Assembly (NCBI RefSeq): GCF_014640635.1
Contig: NZ_BMHI01000004.1
Location: forward strand, 62,001-126,000
Length of the DNA: 64,000 nt
Direction: 5' to 3'
From: Flexivirga endophytica
GTDB lineage: Bacteria > Actinomycetota > Actinomycetes > Actinomycetales > Dermatophilaceae
This document shows, one piece after another, positions 16,111-26,564 of this stretch. A program made the position numbers and the translations under genes. Under the pieces are notes generated by a model, which searched no databases, was not told the DNA's origin, and saw only the letters and a program-made list of their open reading frames with translations. The stretch's first letter is position 1. Each line of letters opens with the position of its first letter.

Positions 16111-16866
16111 ATGACGGTTGCCGTGCGCGTGATCCCCTGCCTGGACGTGGACGCCGGTCGGGTGGTCAAAGGCATCAATTTCGAGAATCTGCGCGACGCG
16201 GGTGACCCGGTGGAGCTGGCCGAGCGGTATGACGGCCAAGGCGCGGACGAGCTGACCTTCCTGGACGTCACTGCGAGTTCGGCCGGCCGGGAGACGACAT
16301 ACGACGTCGTTGGCCGGACCGCGGAGCAGGTGTTCATCCCGCTCACCGTCGGCGGTGGGGTCCGCACGGTCGAGGACGTCGACCGGTTGCTGCGCGCCGG
16401 CGCCGACAAGGTCGGCATCAACACCGGCGCGATCGCCAGACCCGCAGTCATCACCGAGATCGCCGAGCGGTTCGGTTCCCAGGTGCTCGTGCTGTCGGCC
16501 GACGTTCGTCGTTCACAACACGGCAACTTCGAGGTCACGACACACGGTGGCCTGAAGTCGACGGACCTGGACGCAATCGAATGGTGTGCTCGTGCAGCAC
16601 GGTTGGGCGTCGGGGAGATCCTGCTCAACTCGATGGACGCCGACGGCACCAAGGACGGCTTCGACCTGGAGCTGATCCGCGCGGTCCGCGCGGAGGTGGA
16701 TGTGCCGATCATCGCCAGCGGGGGAGCCGGGCACGTGCAGCACTTCGTGCACGCGGTCGAGGCCGGGGCCGATGCGGTGCTCGCGGCGTCCGTCTTCCAC
16801 TTCGGTGAGTTGACCATCGGCGAGGTCAAGGACGCGCTGCGGGACGCCGGCCACGAGGTCCGCTGA
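16111..16866 (+). CDS. hisF: Imidazole glycerol phosphate synthase cyclase subunit
   Basis: Synthesises imidazole glycerol phosphate from PRFAR with ammonia from HisH. The 251-residue TIM barrel has both catalytic aspartates in family context ([14 protein letters not shown] near residue 11; [15 protein letters not shown] near 130), [10 protein letters not shown] and [13 protein letters not shown]. The ATG at 16111 is eight bases after a -10-like TACCCT (16097-16102), so it may be leaderless. hisH is not in the window. The ectoine block separates it from hisG. Confidence 0.94.
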   Translation: MTVAVRVIPCLDVDAGRVVKGINFENLRDAGDPVELAERYDGQGADELTFLDVTASSAGRETTYDVVGRTAEQVFIPLTVGGGVRTVEDVDRLLRAGADKVGINTGAIARPAVITEIAERFGSQVLVLSADVRRSQHGNFEVTTHGGLKSTDLDAIEWCARAARLGVGEILLNSMDADGTKDGFDLELIRAVRAEVDVPIIASGGAGHVQHFVHAVEAGADAVLAASVFHFGELTIGEVKDALRDAGHEVR

Positions 16867-16944
16867 TGGCCGTGGACTCCGCGTGCACGGTGGTCACGGC
16901 GCTGCGGCGGGCGACCGGCTGACCGAGCCGCCGAGCCGGTTGCC

Positions 16945-17141
16945 GTGCTTGGGACCAGCAGGAGGCGCGTCATACCGCACGTGCTGCTGGTCCCAGTTGT
17001 GGGGCGGCGTTGGTGGTGGGTTGGCTCCTGCCGATGGTGCGCGCGTGCCCTGCGCACGGTGTGCAGGCCCGGGATGTGTCAGGTGGCGTGTGCGTGCTTG
17101 GGACCAGCAGGAGGTGCGTCATACCGCACGTGCTGCTGGTC
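16945..17141. repeat. Two copies of a palindromic repeat after hisF
   Basis: GTGCTTGGGACCAGCAGGAGG starts at 16945 and again at 17094 (149-base spacing). Each copy is a hairpin: GGGACCAGCAG pairs with CTGCTGGTCCC in copy 1 (16951-16961 with 16984-16994), with nine bases of this pairing left in copy 2. The loops carry GCGTCATACCGCAC. They lie between two convergent genes, so they could terminate transcription from both sides. The 100 bases between the copies and 16867-16944 hold no gene. Confidence 0.8.
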
Positions 17142-17149
17142 GGTAGCGC

Positions 17150-17794
17150 TCAGAAGCCGAGCGTGGTGGCTCGGAACGCCTCGATGTCGGAATCCGAGCC
17201 GTCGAGTCCCACATCGGTGACGGCATCGCGGCCGAAGATGTAGAGCAACACCTCGCTGGGCGCGCCGGTCAGCACCACGTTCCCGCGTTCGTCCCTCGGA
17301 CCACGCAGGCTCCGCCGGCCGTGGCCGGGGCAGTCCGCGACGACCCCGGTGCGGGAGTCGCGCAGTGTCAGCCGGCCGATGCGGGGCAGGATCTTCCACA
17401 ACGCCGCCTGCTCGTCGGCCGGCACCTCGCGGCGGGCGTCCGGGTGGTCGCCTGCACGCAGCACGTCCTCGTGATGGATGAAGAACTCCGACAGATTCGC
17501 CTTCTCGTCGACGCCTGGCAGGCCGAAGGGCCCGAGCCGCGGCGGGCCGGAGCGCACCTTCTCGACGAGCTCTTCCCAGGGCGCTTCGGCGATCTTGCGC
17601 TGCACCGATTCCAGCCGGCCGGACAGCAACGGCAGGAACATCCCGGCGGCCGCATCCGGTCGGCCCTCGCGCACCACGAGGTGTGCCGCGAGGTCGCGAG
17701 TGGTCCAGTCCCCGCACAACGTCGGCGCGTCGGGCCCGACCTCGGCGAAGACATCACACAGCGCAGCGCGTTCGGCTCGGGCGAAATTCGGCAT
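17150..17794 (-). CDS. TIGR03085-type DinB/maleylpyruvate-isomerase-like protein
   Basis: The 214-residue protein begins MPNFARAERAALCDVFAEVGPDAPTLC and contains GDWTTRDLAAHLVVREGRPDA, then an EFFIHHEDVLRA segment supplying His/Glu metal ligands. This pattern is typical of the mycothiol-dependent maleylpyruvate isomerase N-terminal (DinB-like four-helix) fold, in the actinobacterial subfamily found near hisI. The reaction is unknown; some relatives use mycothiol as cofactor. It is convergent with hisF and divergent from hisI. Confidence 0.75.
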   Translation of the reverse strand: MPNFARAERAALCDVFAEVGPDAPTLCGDWTTRDLAAHLVVREGRPDAAAGMFLPLLSGRLESVQRKIAEAPWEELVEKVRSGPPRLGPFGLPGVDEKANLSEFFIHHEDVLRAGDHPDARREVPADEQAALWKILPRIGRLTLRDSRTGVVADCPGHGRRSLRGPRDERGNVVLTGAPSEVLLYIFGRDAVTDVGLDGSDSDIEAFRATTLGF

Positions 17795-17897
17795 ACGCCA
17801 AGCATGACCTACGGCGACGCGACACAGGTCACACCGTCACACCTCACCTGCTGCGGCGGCCGCGTGACGCCGACGCCGGTGCGGCAGAATGGCAATC

Positions 17898-18251
17898 GTG
17901 AGTCCTTCCGCTCTCGACCCCGACATTGCCGCACAACTGAAGCGCGACCCGGCAGGGCTGGTCCCTGCCGTGATCCAGCAACACGACACCGGCGAAGTGC
18001 TGATGGTCGGCTGGATGGACGACGAAGCCCTGCATCGCACGCTGACCTCCGGCCGGGTGACGTTCTGGTCGCGCAGCCGCGGCGAATACTGGCGCAAGGG
18101 CGACACGTCCGGTCACGTCCAGCACGTGAAGTCGGTCGCGCTCGACTGCGACGGCGACACCCTGCTGGTCCGTGTCGACCAGATCGGCGCTGCCTGTCAC
18201 ACCGGCGAGCGGACCTGCTTCTTCACCGATCTGCAGGCGGTGACCGCGTGA
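17898..18251 (+). CDS. hisI: Phosphoribosyl-AMP cyclohydrolase
   Basis: Opens the adenine ring of PR-AMP in histidine synthesis. The 117-residue product has [12 protein letters not shown], the segment [20 protein letters not shown] and the zinc-binding [27 protein letters not shown]. The start is put at GTG 17898; an in-frame ATG at 17889 would add three residues and cannot be excluded. The stop overlaps the trpE GTG (GTGA), coupling histidine and tryptophan genes, as seen in other actinobacteria. Confidence 0.93.
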   Translation: MSPSALDPDIAAQLKRDPAGLVPAVIQQHDTGEVLMVGWMDDEALHRTLTSGRVTFWSRSRGEYWRKGDTSGHVQHVKSVALDCDGDTLLVRVDQIGAACHTGERTCFFTDLQAVTA

Positions 18252-19798
18252 GCGCCGAAGGACAACTCAACGCCGAGCTGGAATGGGGTGTGACCTGGCC
18301 GAGCCTGCCGCAGTTCCTGCAACTGGCGAGTGACGGCCGCCGCGTCATACCGGTGGTGCGCCGGCTGTTGGCCGACGGCGAGACGCCGCTGGGCATCTAC
18401 CGCAAACTCGCCAGTGACCGTCCGGGCACCTTCCTGCTGGAGTCCGCGGAGCACGGGGGAGTGTGGTCGCGCTACTCGATCATCGGTGCGGACAGCCGCG
18501 CCACTCTCACCGAGCAGGACGGCCGGGCGCTCTGGCTCGGCTCGCCACCGCTGGGAGTGCCCACCGACGGCACCGCGACCGATGTCCTGCGCGACACGAT
18601 GCAGGTCCTCGCGACCCCTCGCATCCCGGGCCTTCCGCCGCTGACCGGCGGCTTGGTCGGCGCCGTCACGTATGACGCGGTCCGGCACTGGGAACGACTG
18701 CCCGACACCGGAACGGACGAGTTGCACACCCCCGAGCTGGGGATGGTGCTGGCGACGGATCTCGCGGTCATGGACCACTCCGACGGCAGCGTGCTGCTGA
18801 TCGCCAACGCGATCAACCATGACAACACCGATGCGCGCGCCGAGCAGGCGTGGGCGGGCGCGGTGGACCGGCTCGACGCCATGCAGGAAGCGCTGGCCGT
18901 CGACGCGCCGAGCACGGTGTCGGTGCCGGAGCCGGTCGAGCTGCAGCCGACCAGCACCCACACCCGCGAGCAGTACCACGACATGGTCGAGCAGGCGAAG
19001 GAGGACATCCGCTCCGGCGAAGCCTTCCAAATCGTTGTGTCACAACGGTTCTCGGTGCCGTGTGGTGCCGACGCGCTGGACGTCTACCGGGCGCTGCGGG
19101 TCGGCAACCCGAGCCCCTACATGTATCTGCTGCGCCTGCCGCATCCCAACGGCTCGACCTACGACATCGTCGGGTCCAGTCCGGAGGCGCTGGTCAAGGT
19201 CACCGGCGACCATGTGATCACCCACCCGATCGCAGGGTCCCGCCCGCGCGGCAAGAGTCCCGAGCAGGACGAGGACCTCGCCGACGAGTTGCTCGCCGAC
19301 CCGAAGGAACGCGCCGAGCACCTGATGCTCGTCGACCTGGCACGCAACGACCTGCAGAAGGTCTGCGACGCGGGCACGGTCGACACCGTCGAGTTCATGC
19401 AGAACCGCCGCTACAGCCACATCATGCACCTGGAGTCGACCGTGGTCGGCCGCCTCGCGGAGGGTCGCTCGGCATACGACGTGCTCGTGGCGACCTTCCC
19501 CGCCGGCACGCTCAGCGGTGCCCCGAAACCGCGGGCGCTGCAGATCATCGAGCGGCTCGAGGGCGTTCGCCGTGGTGTGTATGGCGGAGTCGTCGGCTAC
19601 TTCGACTTCGCCGGGGACTTGGACATGGCCATCGCCATTCGCACGGCGGTGCTGCAGGACAACGTCGCCTACGTGCAGGCCGGTGCCGGCATCGTCGCGG
19701 ACTCGGTGCCGGAGTCCGAATACCAGGAGACCCGCACCAAGGCCGCCTCGGCGCTGCGCGCGGTCGCGGTGGCCTCCGGGATGCGACTGATCGGGTGA
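18248..19798 (+). CDS. trpE: Anthranilate synthase component I
   Basis: Converts chorismate to anthranilate together with the glutaminase TrpG. The 516-residue protein has the N-terminal feedback-binding [18 protein letters not shown] region, and the chorismate-binding domain with [50 protein letters not shown] and [20 protein letters not shown]. The GTG overlaps the hisI stop, so no leader peptide or attenuator precedes it. trpG and trpD are not in the window. Confidence 0.95.
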   Translation: MSAEGQLNAELEWGVTWPSLPQFLQLASDGRRVIPVVRRLLADGETPLGIYRKLASDRPGTFLLESAEHGGVWSRYSIIGADSRATLTEQDGRALWLGSPPLGVPTDGTATDVLRDTMQVLATPRIPGLPPLTGGLVGAVTYDAVRHWERLPDTGTDELHTPELGMVLATDLAVMDHSDGSVLLIANAINHDNTDARAEQAWAGAVDRLDAMQEALAVDAPSTVSVPEPVELQPTSTHTREQYHDMVEQAKEDIRSGEAFQIVVSQRFSVPCGADALDVYRALRVGNPSPYMYLLRLPHPNGSTYDIVGSSPEALVKVTGDHVITHPIAGSRPRGKSPEQDEDLADELLADPKERAEHLMLVDLARNDLQKVCDAGTVDTVEFMQNRRYSHIMHLESTVVGRLAEGRSAYDVLVATFPAGTLSGAPKPRALQIIERLEGVRRGVYGGVVGYFDFAGDLDMAIAIRTAVLQDNVAYVQAGAGIVADSVPESEYQETRTKAASALRAVAVASGMRLIG

Positions 19799-19823
19799 CG
19801 CAGCATCAGAGGAGAGGAAGCAG

Positions 19824-20423
19824 ATGATCGGCAAGCGGACCGTCCTGCTCACGGGGGCCCTCGCGGTGATTCTGCTGGTGGCGGCCAACACTCGCACCTG
19901 GGTCAGCGGCACCGTGACCGATGCTGTGCTGCAGGGCGCGCACACCGACGCCTCCGGGGGCAAAGCCGCTCCGGCGCTGCTCGCGTCGGCACTGGTGGGC
20001 GCAGCGGCAGTGTTGGCGACCCTGACGACCGGCCGCATAGCGCGCTGGATCGCCGCCGTCATCACCCTGCTCGCCGGCATCGTGGCAGTCATCGCCGTGA
20101 TGGTGGTCGTGCGCGACCCGGTCAAGACACTTGGCGACGTCGCGACGTCGATGACCGGCCACACCGGCGACCGGAAGGTCACCGCCGATCTGACGTTCTG
20201 GCCATGGGTGGCGCTGCTGGGCGCCGTACTCCTGGTGCTGACCGGCGTGCTGGGGATCCTCGGCGCGCGCGCCTGGTCCGGCCTGTCCAGTCGGTATGAC
20301 GCCCCCACCGCCCCCAAGGCCGCCGCGCGTTCGGACTGGGACAAGCTGACCGACGGCGAGGACCCGACAGACTCCTCAGCCGGGTCTGACACAATCGACG
20401 ACACCAGACCGACTGACCGGTAG
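19824..20423 (+). CDS. Trp-operon-associated membrane protein
   Basis: The 199-residue protein has four hydrophobic segments (roughly residues 8-22, 53-69, 72-95 and 125-150) and a polar, acidic C-terminal tail. It matches the Trp_oprn_chp family of actinobacterial membrane proteins found next to trpE/trpC, whose function is not established. GGAGAGGAAG just upstream gives a good Shine-Dalgarno. Confidence 0.75.
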   Translation: MIGKRTVLLTGALAVILLVAANTRTWVSGTVTDAVLQGAHTDASGGKAAPALLASALVGAAAVLATLTTGRIARWIAAVITLLAGIVAVIAVMVVVRDPVKTLGDVATSMTGHTGDRKVTADLTFWPWVALLGAVLLVLTGVLGILGARAWSGLSSRYDAPTAPKAAARSDWDKLTDGEDPTDSSAGSDTIDDTRPTDR

Positions 20424-20550
20424 GGCACGAACGACAAGGTCGTGATGACGACCGAGTGACGTGTGGGACGCGAGGGACCAAGTGATCGCGTCGCACACCG
20501 CGCTCGCGAGAGGTTTGCGACCACAGACTCAGGCGAAGGAGCAACGGCTG

Positions 20551-20817
20551 ATGGCCGAAGAAATCCACGAGGACCACGGACACAGCGTCGCTGCTTGGAC
20601 CACCGTGTGCTTCCTGCTGGTGGCCGCGATCTGCGTGAGCATCGGCGTGGCCTGGGGTCTGCACCCGTTCTATTACATCGGCGGGGCCCTGGCGGTCGTC
20701 GGAGTCCTGGTCGGCAAGGTCCTGGGCAAGATGGGCTTCGGCAACCACCACAAGATCGCAGCTCCGCCGCTCACTCCGCAGGAGCAGGCGCAGATCCGGT
20801 CCCAGCAGGCGTCCTAG
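20551..20817 (+). CDS. HGxxPAAW-family small membrane protein
   Basis: The 88-residue protein has the motif HGHSVAAW near residue 10 (family consensus HGxxPAAW, with Val for Pro here), two transmembrane helices (about 18-37 and 41-60) and a polar tail ending in QQAS. Small proteins of this type are conserved beside trpC in actinobacteria, with no known function. The ATG at 20551 follows GAAGGAGCAACGGCTG. trpC begins at the very next base after its stop. Confidence 0.75.
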   Translation: MAEEIHEDHGHSVAAWTTVCFLLVAAICVSIGVAWGLHPFYYIGGALAVVGVLVGKVLGKMGFGNHHKIAAPPLTPQEQAQIRSQQAS

Positions 20818-21602
20818 GTGGCCACGGTCCTCGACGACATCATCCTCGGGGTTCGCGAGGACCTCGAGGATCGACGACGTCACATCTCGGCACCGGAGGT
20901 CGCGCGGCACGCCCGCGAGACCGCACCGGCCCTCGATGCACTTGCTGCTTTCCGGGCGGACGGCCCGGTCAAGGTCATCTCCGAGGTGAAGCGCCGCAGC
21001 CCCAGCAAGGGAGATTTGGCGACGATCCCGGATCCGGCGGAGCTGGCAGCGGCATACGAGCAGGGCGGTGCGACCGCGATCTCGGTCCTGACCGAGCAGC
21101 GTCGCTTCGGCGGCTCAATTGCCGACCTCGACGCAGTGCGTGCCAGCGTCCGGATTCCGTTGCTGCGCAAGGACTTCATGGTCGATCACTACCAGATCGA
21201 CGAGGCACGTGCGCACGGCGCGGACATCATCCTGCTGATCGTCGCGGCGCTGGACGACGTCCTGCTGCGCGACCTCTTCCAGCACGCGACCGAGCTCGGT
21301 ATGACGGCGCTGGTCGAGACCCACGACGAGCCGGAGATCGATCGGGCGCTCGCCGTCGACGCCCAGCTGATCGGCGTCAACGCGCGCAACCTCAAGACCC
21401 TGGACGTCGACCGTGGCTTGTTCGCCGAACTCGCACCGCGCGTGCCGGCCGACCGCGTGCGTGTCGCCGAGTCCGGCATCCGCAACCCGCAGGACGTCGC
21501 CGACTACGTCGCGGCCGGCGCTGACGCGGTGCTCGTCGGTGAGGCCCTGGTCACCGGCGGCGACCCGCGCTCCGCAGTCCGCACGATGATCGAAGGTTCC
21601 CG

Positions 21603-21606
<4 letters not shown>
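20818..21606 (+). CDS. trpC: Indole-3-glycerol phosphate synthase
   Basis: Closes the indole ring from CdRP. The 262-residue TIM barrel contains [15 protein letters not shown], the [15 protein letters not shown] strand-loop, [21 protein letters not shown], and [10 protein letters not shown] with AESGI. It starts with GTG immediately after the preceding stop codon and overlaps trpB (ATGA), so translation is continuous through the block. It is a stand-alone TrpC, not fused to TrpF. Confidence 0.95.
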
Positions 21607-22816
<1,210 letters not shown>

Positions 22817-22820
<4 letters not shown>

Positions 22821-23701
22821 GCACCCCACGAAGTTCTCCCCCGCTGCGCTCTTCCGATACTTCGCGGGGGCCCCGCATGTCTTCGTCGGATTCGTCGCAG
22901 GGCCATGTGAGTGCGGTGTCGGAGCGACTCGCGAAGACGAAGTCCGAGGGGCGCGCAGCGCTCGTCGGTTACCTGCCGGTCGGCTACCCCGACGTCGACG
23001 GCTCCATCGAGGCGATGGTCACGATGGTCAAGGCCGGTGTGGACATCGTCGAGATCGGCCTGCCCTACACCGACCCGCTGATGGACGGCCCGGTCATCCA
23101 GACCGCCGCGACCGGTGCGCTGGCCGCCGGCGTGCACGTGCGCGACGTCTTCCGCGCCGCCGAAGCCGTCGCCGCTGCAGGCGCCGCGTGCGAAGTGATG
23201 ACCTACTGGAATCCCGTGCTGCGGTATGGCGTGGACGCCTTCGCCCGCGACCTCGCCGCGGCGGGCTGCTCCGGCCTCATCACGCCCGACCTGGTGCCGG
23301 ACGAGGCCGCCGACTGGATCGAGGCCAGCGCGGCGCACGACCTCGACCGGGTGTTCCTCGTCGCTCCGAGCTCGACACCTGAACGCTTGGTGACCACCAC
23401 GGCCGCCTGCCGCGGATTCGTGTATGCCGCCTCGCTGATGGGTGTGACCGGAGCGCGTGCGCAGGTCGACAGTGAGGCAGCGAAACTGGTGCAGCGCGTC
23501 CGCGCGGTGAGCGACATACCGGCCTGCGTCGGCCTGGGCGTCTCGACCGCCGAACAAGCACGAGAGGTCGCGGGCTACGCCGACGGCGTGATCGTCGGAT
23601 CCGCGCTCGTCGCCACGTTGGTGGACGCCGACGACCGGCAAGCAGGTCTGTCCGCGCTCGCACGCAAGGCCGAGTCCCTTGCCGACGGAGTGCGAGGGTG
23701 A
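22817..23701 (+). CDS. trpA: Tryptophan synthase alpha chain with a repeat-derived N-terminus
   Basis: Cleaves indole-3-glycerol phosphate to indole for TrpB. The family core starts at [19 protein letters not shown] and has [32 protein letters not shown] and [10 protein letters not shown]. The ATG at 22817 overlaps the trpB stop (ATGA) but reads through a complete copy of the dispersed hairpin element before reaching the core. This adds about 20 residues ([18 protein letters not shown]) not found in normal TrpA. A second ATG at 22877, just after the element, would give a normal-length protein. Both starts are possible; the coupled one is given here. Confidence 0.9.
22824..22869. repeat. Dispersed hairpin element, copy 2 (inside the trpA frame)
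   Basis: CCCCACGAAGT (22824-22834) and ACTTCGCGGGG (22859-22869) form the arms, with CCCCCGCTGCGCTCTTCCGAT between them. It matches copy 1 at 1021-1070 except for a few bases. It is open in the trpA frame and lies six bases upstream of the alternative trpA ATG at 22877. Confidence 0.8.
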
Positions 23702-24657
23702 TCGCCGAGGGGTCGTACTTCCCGAGCCCGACGGTCGGGGTCTTCTGGCTGGGACCGTTCCCGATCCGGATGTACGCGCTGTGCATCCTGGCCGGCATCG
23801 TCCTGGCGATCTGGGTCACCGGACGCCGGATGGAGGATCGCGGCTACCAGCGTGAGGACGCACTCAACGTCGCCTGGTGGGCGGTGCCGTTCGGCATCGT
23901 CGGCGGGCGCATCTACAACGTCATCACCTCGCCGCAGCCCTACTTCGGCAAGCACGGCAACCCCTGGGACGCGTTCGCGATCTGGCACGGCGGCCTCGGC
24001 ATCTGGGGCGCCATCGCGATCGGTGCGCTTGGCGCGTACATCGGCTGTCGCCGCAACAACATCCGCTTCCTCGACTTCGCCGACGCCGGTGCGCCCGGTG
24101 TCGTCCTGGCGCAGGCGCTCGGCCGGTGGGGCAACTACTTCAACAACGAGCTGCACGGCCGCACCACCGATCTGCCCTGGCGGCTGAAGATCTATGAATG
24201 GGACGAGACCGCCGGCCACGCGGTGAAGGACTCGGCCGGTCACCCGATCGTCAAGGGCTACTTCCAGCCGACCTTCCTCTACGAGTCGCTGTTCTGCCTG
24301 GTCATCGCGCTCATCGTGGTGTGGCTGGACCGCCGTTACCGGCTCGGCCGGGGCAAGTCGTTCTTCCTCTACGTCACGCTCTACCCGATCGGCCGGATCT
24401 GGATGGAGTGGATGCGCAACGACCCCGCCAACCACATCCTCGGCCAGCGCGTCAACGTGTGGGTGTGCGTGCTGGTGTTCATCGGCGGCCTCGTCGGCCT
24501 GGTGATCAATGCGCGTCGGCATCCGGACGGTGAGCGGGAGCCGATCCCGGGCAGCACCCCGACCGACGACGGGGCGCAACCGGACGCAGCGGCCGAGGAC
24601 CCGTCACCGGCGCAGGCCGGGCCGGTCAAGGACCCCGGCCCACCGCACGACAACTGA
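23698..24657 (+). CDS. lgt: Prolipoprotein diacylglyceryl transferase
   Basis: Transfers diacylglycerol to the lipobox cysteine of prelipoproteins at the membrane. The 319-residue protein has seven hydrophobic segments and the family motifs WWAVPFGIVGGRIYNV, WHGGLGIWG, QALGRWGNYFNNELHG (the Lgt signature with the essential Arg and Asn) and PTFLYES. The C-terminal 45 residues are a polar, Pro/Asp-rich tail. The GTG overlaps the trpA stop. trpA-lgt linkage is common in actinobacteria. Confidence 0.94.
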   Translation: MIAEGSYFPSPTVGVFWLGPFPIRMYALCILAGIVLAIWVTGRRMEDRGYQREDALNVAWWAVPFGIVGGRIYNVITSPQPYFGKHGNPWDAFAIWHGGLGIWGAIAIGALGAYIGCRRNNIRFLDFADAGAPGVVLAQALGRWGNYFNNELHGRTTDLPWRLKIYEWDETAGHAVKDSAGHPIVKGYFQPTFLYESLFCLVIALIVVWLDRRYRLGRGKSFFLYVTLYPIGRIWMEWMRNDPANHILGQRVNVWVCVLVFIGGLVGLVINARRHPDGEREPIPGSTPTDDGAQPDAAAEDPSPAQAGPVKDPGPPHDN

Positions 24658-24687
24658 TCCGCACCCGCGCGTTCGAATGCGCGGATC
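24656..24687 (+). terminator. Hairpin after lgt
   Basis: GATCCGC (24656-24662) and GCGGATC (24681-24687) flank a CGCGC/GCGCG inner pairing. No T-run follows, so it is a possible end of the trp-lgt unit before a new -10 box. Confidence 0.4.
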
Positions 24688-24701
24688 GTGCAGTGGTGTC
24701 A

Positions 24702-24707
24702 TAAGAT
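24702..24707 (+). promoter_or_regulatory. -10 box before the wall-glycopolymer cluster
   Basis: TAAGAT in a short AT-richer patch, about 39 bases before the annotated GTG of the first glycosyltransferase. No convincing -35. Confidence 0.35.
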
Positions 24708-24745
24708 CGGCCCGCAGCGGGGGATGAACGCGCCCGAACCAGTGG

Positions 24746-25681
24746 GTGAAACGAAGGAGTACGACGATCGAACTCGCGGTCGAGCCTGTCCCGAGGGACG
24801 CCGACACCCCGACCTTCGGGGTGGTGGTGCTCACTCAGGGGACCCGCCCACCGGAGTTGCGTCGCGGCCTCGACTCGCTGCTGGGTCAGACCGGTGTCCG
24901 GCTCGACATCGTGGTCGTCGGCAACGGCTGGGATCCGGTCGATCTGCCTCCTCGGGTCAAGGCGTTGCCGCTGCCGGAGAACGTCGGCATACCCGCCGGA
25001 CGCAACGCGGGTGTCGATCACGTCACCGGCGACCTGCTCTTCTTCCTCGACGACGACGCGTGGCTGCTGGACGACGACTTCCTGGTCAAGTGCGCCGCGG
25101 AGTTCCGCGCCGACCCGACGATCGGGATGATCCAGCCGCGCATCGAGGACCCCGAGGTCGGAGACCTGCCGACCCGGTGGATCCCGCGGCTGCGCAAGGG
25201 CAGTCCCTACCGTTCGTCCAACGTCTTCTCGGTCGTCGAGATGGCTGTCGCCATACGTCGGGAGGTCTTCGAGCAGACCCTGGGCTGGCCGGCACCCTTC
25301 TTCTACGCGCACGAGGGCATCGAGCTCGCCTGGCGCGTCTGGGGCGCCGGCAGTCGCACCGTCTACCTCGGTCACCTGCGCGCCGGGCACCCGGTCATCG
25401 ACCCGCGCCGGCACGACGACTACTTCACCAAGAACGCCCGCAACCGGGTCTGGCTCGCGCGTCGCAACCTGCCCTGGCCGGTCAGTTGGGGGTATGTCGG
25501 CTCCTGGACAGCGGTGCAGGTGGTCCGCTCCCGCAACGTGCGCGAGAGCCTGCGGCCCTGGTTCGCCGGCTGGCGCGAGGGCTGGACCACCCAGCCGTGG
25601 GCGCCCGGTGAGCCGCACCGCAAACTGCCGTGGTCAGCCGTATGGCGCATGGCCCGCAACGGTCGATGGCCGGTGATCTGA
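24746..25681 (+). CDS. Family 2 glycosyltransferase
   Basis: The 311-residue protein is a GT-A enzyme: FGVVVLTQGTRPPELRRGLDSL, the DXD-type LLFFLDDDAWLLDDDFLV, and an acceptor region with AHEGIELAWRVWGAG. It lies first in a cluster for a polyol-phosphate wall polymer and probably adds a sugar to it or to its linkage unit. The annotated GTG has no Shine-Dalgarno. Instead AAGGAG lies inside the frame at 24754-24759, seven bases before an ATC codon in TTIELAV, so the true start may be a rare non-ATG/GTG codon. Confidence 0.75.
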   Translation: MKRRSTTIELAVEPVPRDADTPTFGVVVLTQGTRPPELRRGLDSLLGQTGVRLDIVVVGNGWDPVDLPPRVKALPLPENVGIPAGRNAGVDHVTGDLLFFLDDDAWLLDDDFLVKCAAEFRADPTIGMIQPRIEDPEVGDLPTRWIPRLRKGSPYRSSNVFSVVEMAVAIRREVFEQTLGWPAPFFYAHEGIELAWRVWGAGSRTVYLGHLRAGHPVIDPRRHDDYFTKNARNRVWLARRNLPWPVSWGYVGSWTAVQVVRSRNVRESLRPWFAGWREGWTTQPWAPGEPHRKLPWSAVWRMARNGRWPVI

Positions 25682-25751
25682 CGTGACGATTCGTTCCTCA
25701 TCGCCACGTCAATCACCTGATGTTCTCTGCGACCTTCGGCCGGTCATCTAA

Positions 25752-26564
25752 ATGGCGACCACCAAACCCACCATCGAAGAGCTGCGGGAGCGCTCGCAGC
25801 CGATGTCCGTCCGTGGCCGCCAGAACGCCGAGCACTGGTCGGGCGAATACCTCCGGCACGGCTCGCTCTACCTGACCCGGCAGCTCGTGCCCACCCGGAT
25901 GACGCCCAACGGCGTCACCGGCCTGATGATCCTGTCCGGTTGGTGCATCGCCCTGTCGTTGCTCGTGCCGGGTGTGCTCGGTGCGCTGCTCGCGGTGTTC
26001 TTCGGGCAACTGCAGATGTATCTCGACTGCGTCGACGGCGAACTCGCCCGGTGGCGGCAGAAGTTCAGCCCGGCCGGTGTGTTCCTGGACAAGGTCGCGC
26101 ACTACACGACCGAGGGCTTCGTCGGGCTGGCGTTCGGGCTGCGTGCGGCCGGGGTCTTCGGTGGGCAGACCGGCTCGACCGACACCTGGAAGTTCGCGTT
26201 CCTCGGTGCGGTGCTGATGTCCGGCATCATGCTCAACAAGGCCCTCAACGACTTCGTCCACGTGGCACGCGCGTTCAGCGGCGTGGACCGGCTGCCCGAC
26301 ACCGCCGAGGCCAAGGCGGTGCCGCGTCGAGGCCTGGTCGGCATACTCCGCGGTGCCGCGCGCTTCCTGCCGTTCCACCGGATCTTCCACTCCGTGGAGT
26401 TGAGCCTGCTGGCGCTGGTCCTGTCGATCGTCGGGCTGATCACCGGCAACGACGTCGACGTCTTCCGGGTGACGGTCTGGGTGCTGGCGCCCGTCGTCTG
26501 GACCGTCGTGCTCGGCCACTTCGTGTCGATCATGGCCTCGCCCCGTGTGAAGGCGGCGAGGTGA
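25752..26564 (+). CDS. CDP-alcohol phosphatidyltransferase family protein
   Basis: The 270-residue membrane protein has the CDP-alcohol signature DCVDGELARWRQKFSPAGVFLD at about residues 95-115 (given in parts: DCVDGELAR, then G, then D). The last acidic residue of the D-x2-D-G-x2-A-R-x8-G-x3-D-x3-D consensus is replaced by His (FLDKVAHY). About five transmembrane helices surround it. It would transfer a phospho-alcohol from a CDP carrier to an acceptor, possibly a linkage-unit step in this cluster. It overlaps the next gene by GTGA, so the two are coupled. Confidence 0.75.
   Translation: MATTKPTIEELRERSQPMSVRGRQNAEHWSGEYLRHGSLYLTRQLVPTRMTPNGVTGLMILSGWCIALSLLVPGVLGALLAVFFGQLQMYLDCVDGELARWRQKFSPAGVFLDKVAHYTTEGFVGLAFGLRAAGVFGGQTGSTDTWKFAFLGAVLMSGIMLNKALNDFVHVARAFSGVDRLPDTAEAKAVPRRGLVGILRGAARFLPFHRIFHSVELSLLALVLSIVGLITGNDVDVFRVTVWVLAPVVWTVVLGHFVSIMASPRVKAAR

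Noticed and set aside
16867-16944. Short plus-strand frames after hisF
   Set aside because: No start signal and they run into the palindromic repeats.
18248-18270. Trp leader peptide or attenuator before trpE
   Set aside because: trpE starts inside the hisI stop, leaving no room for a leader; no Trp-rich short frame is visible.
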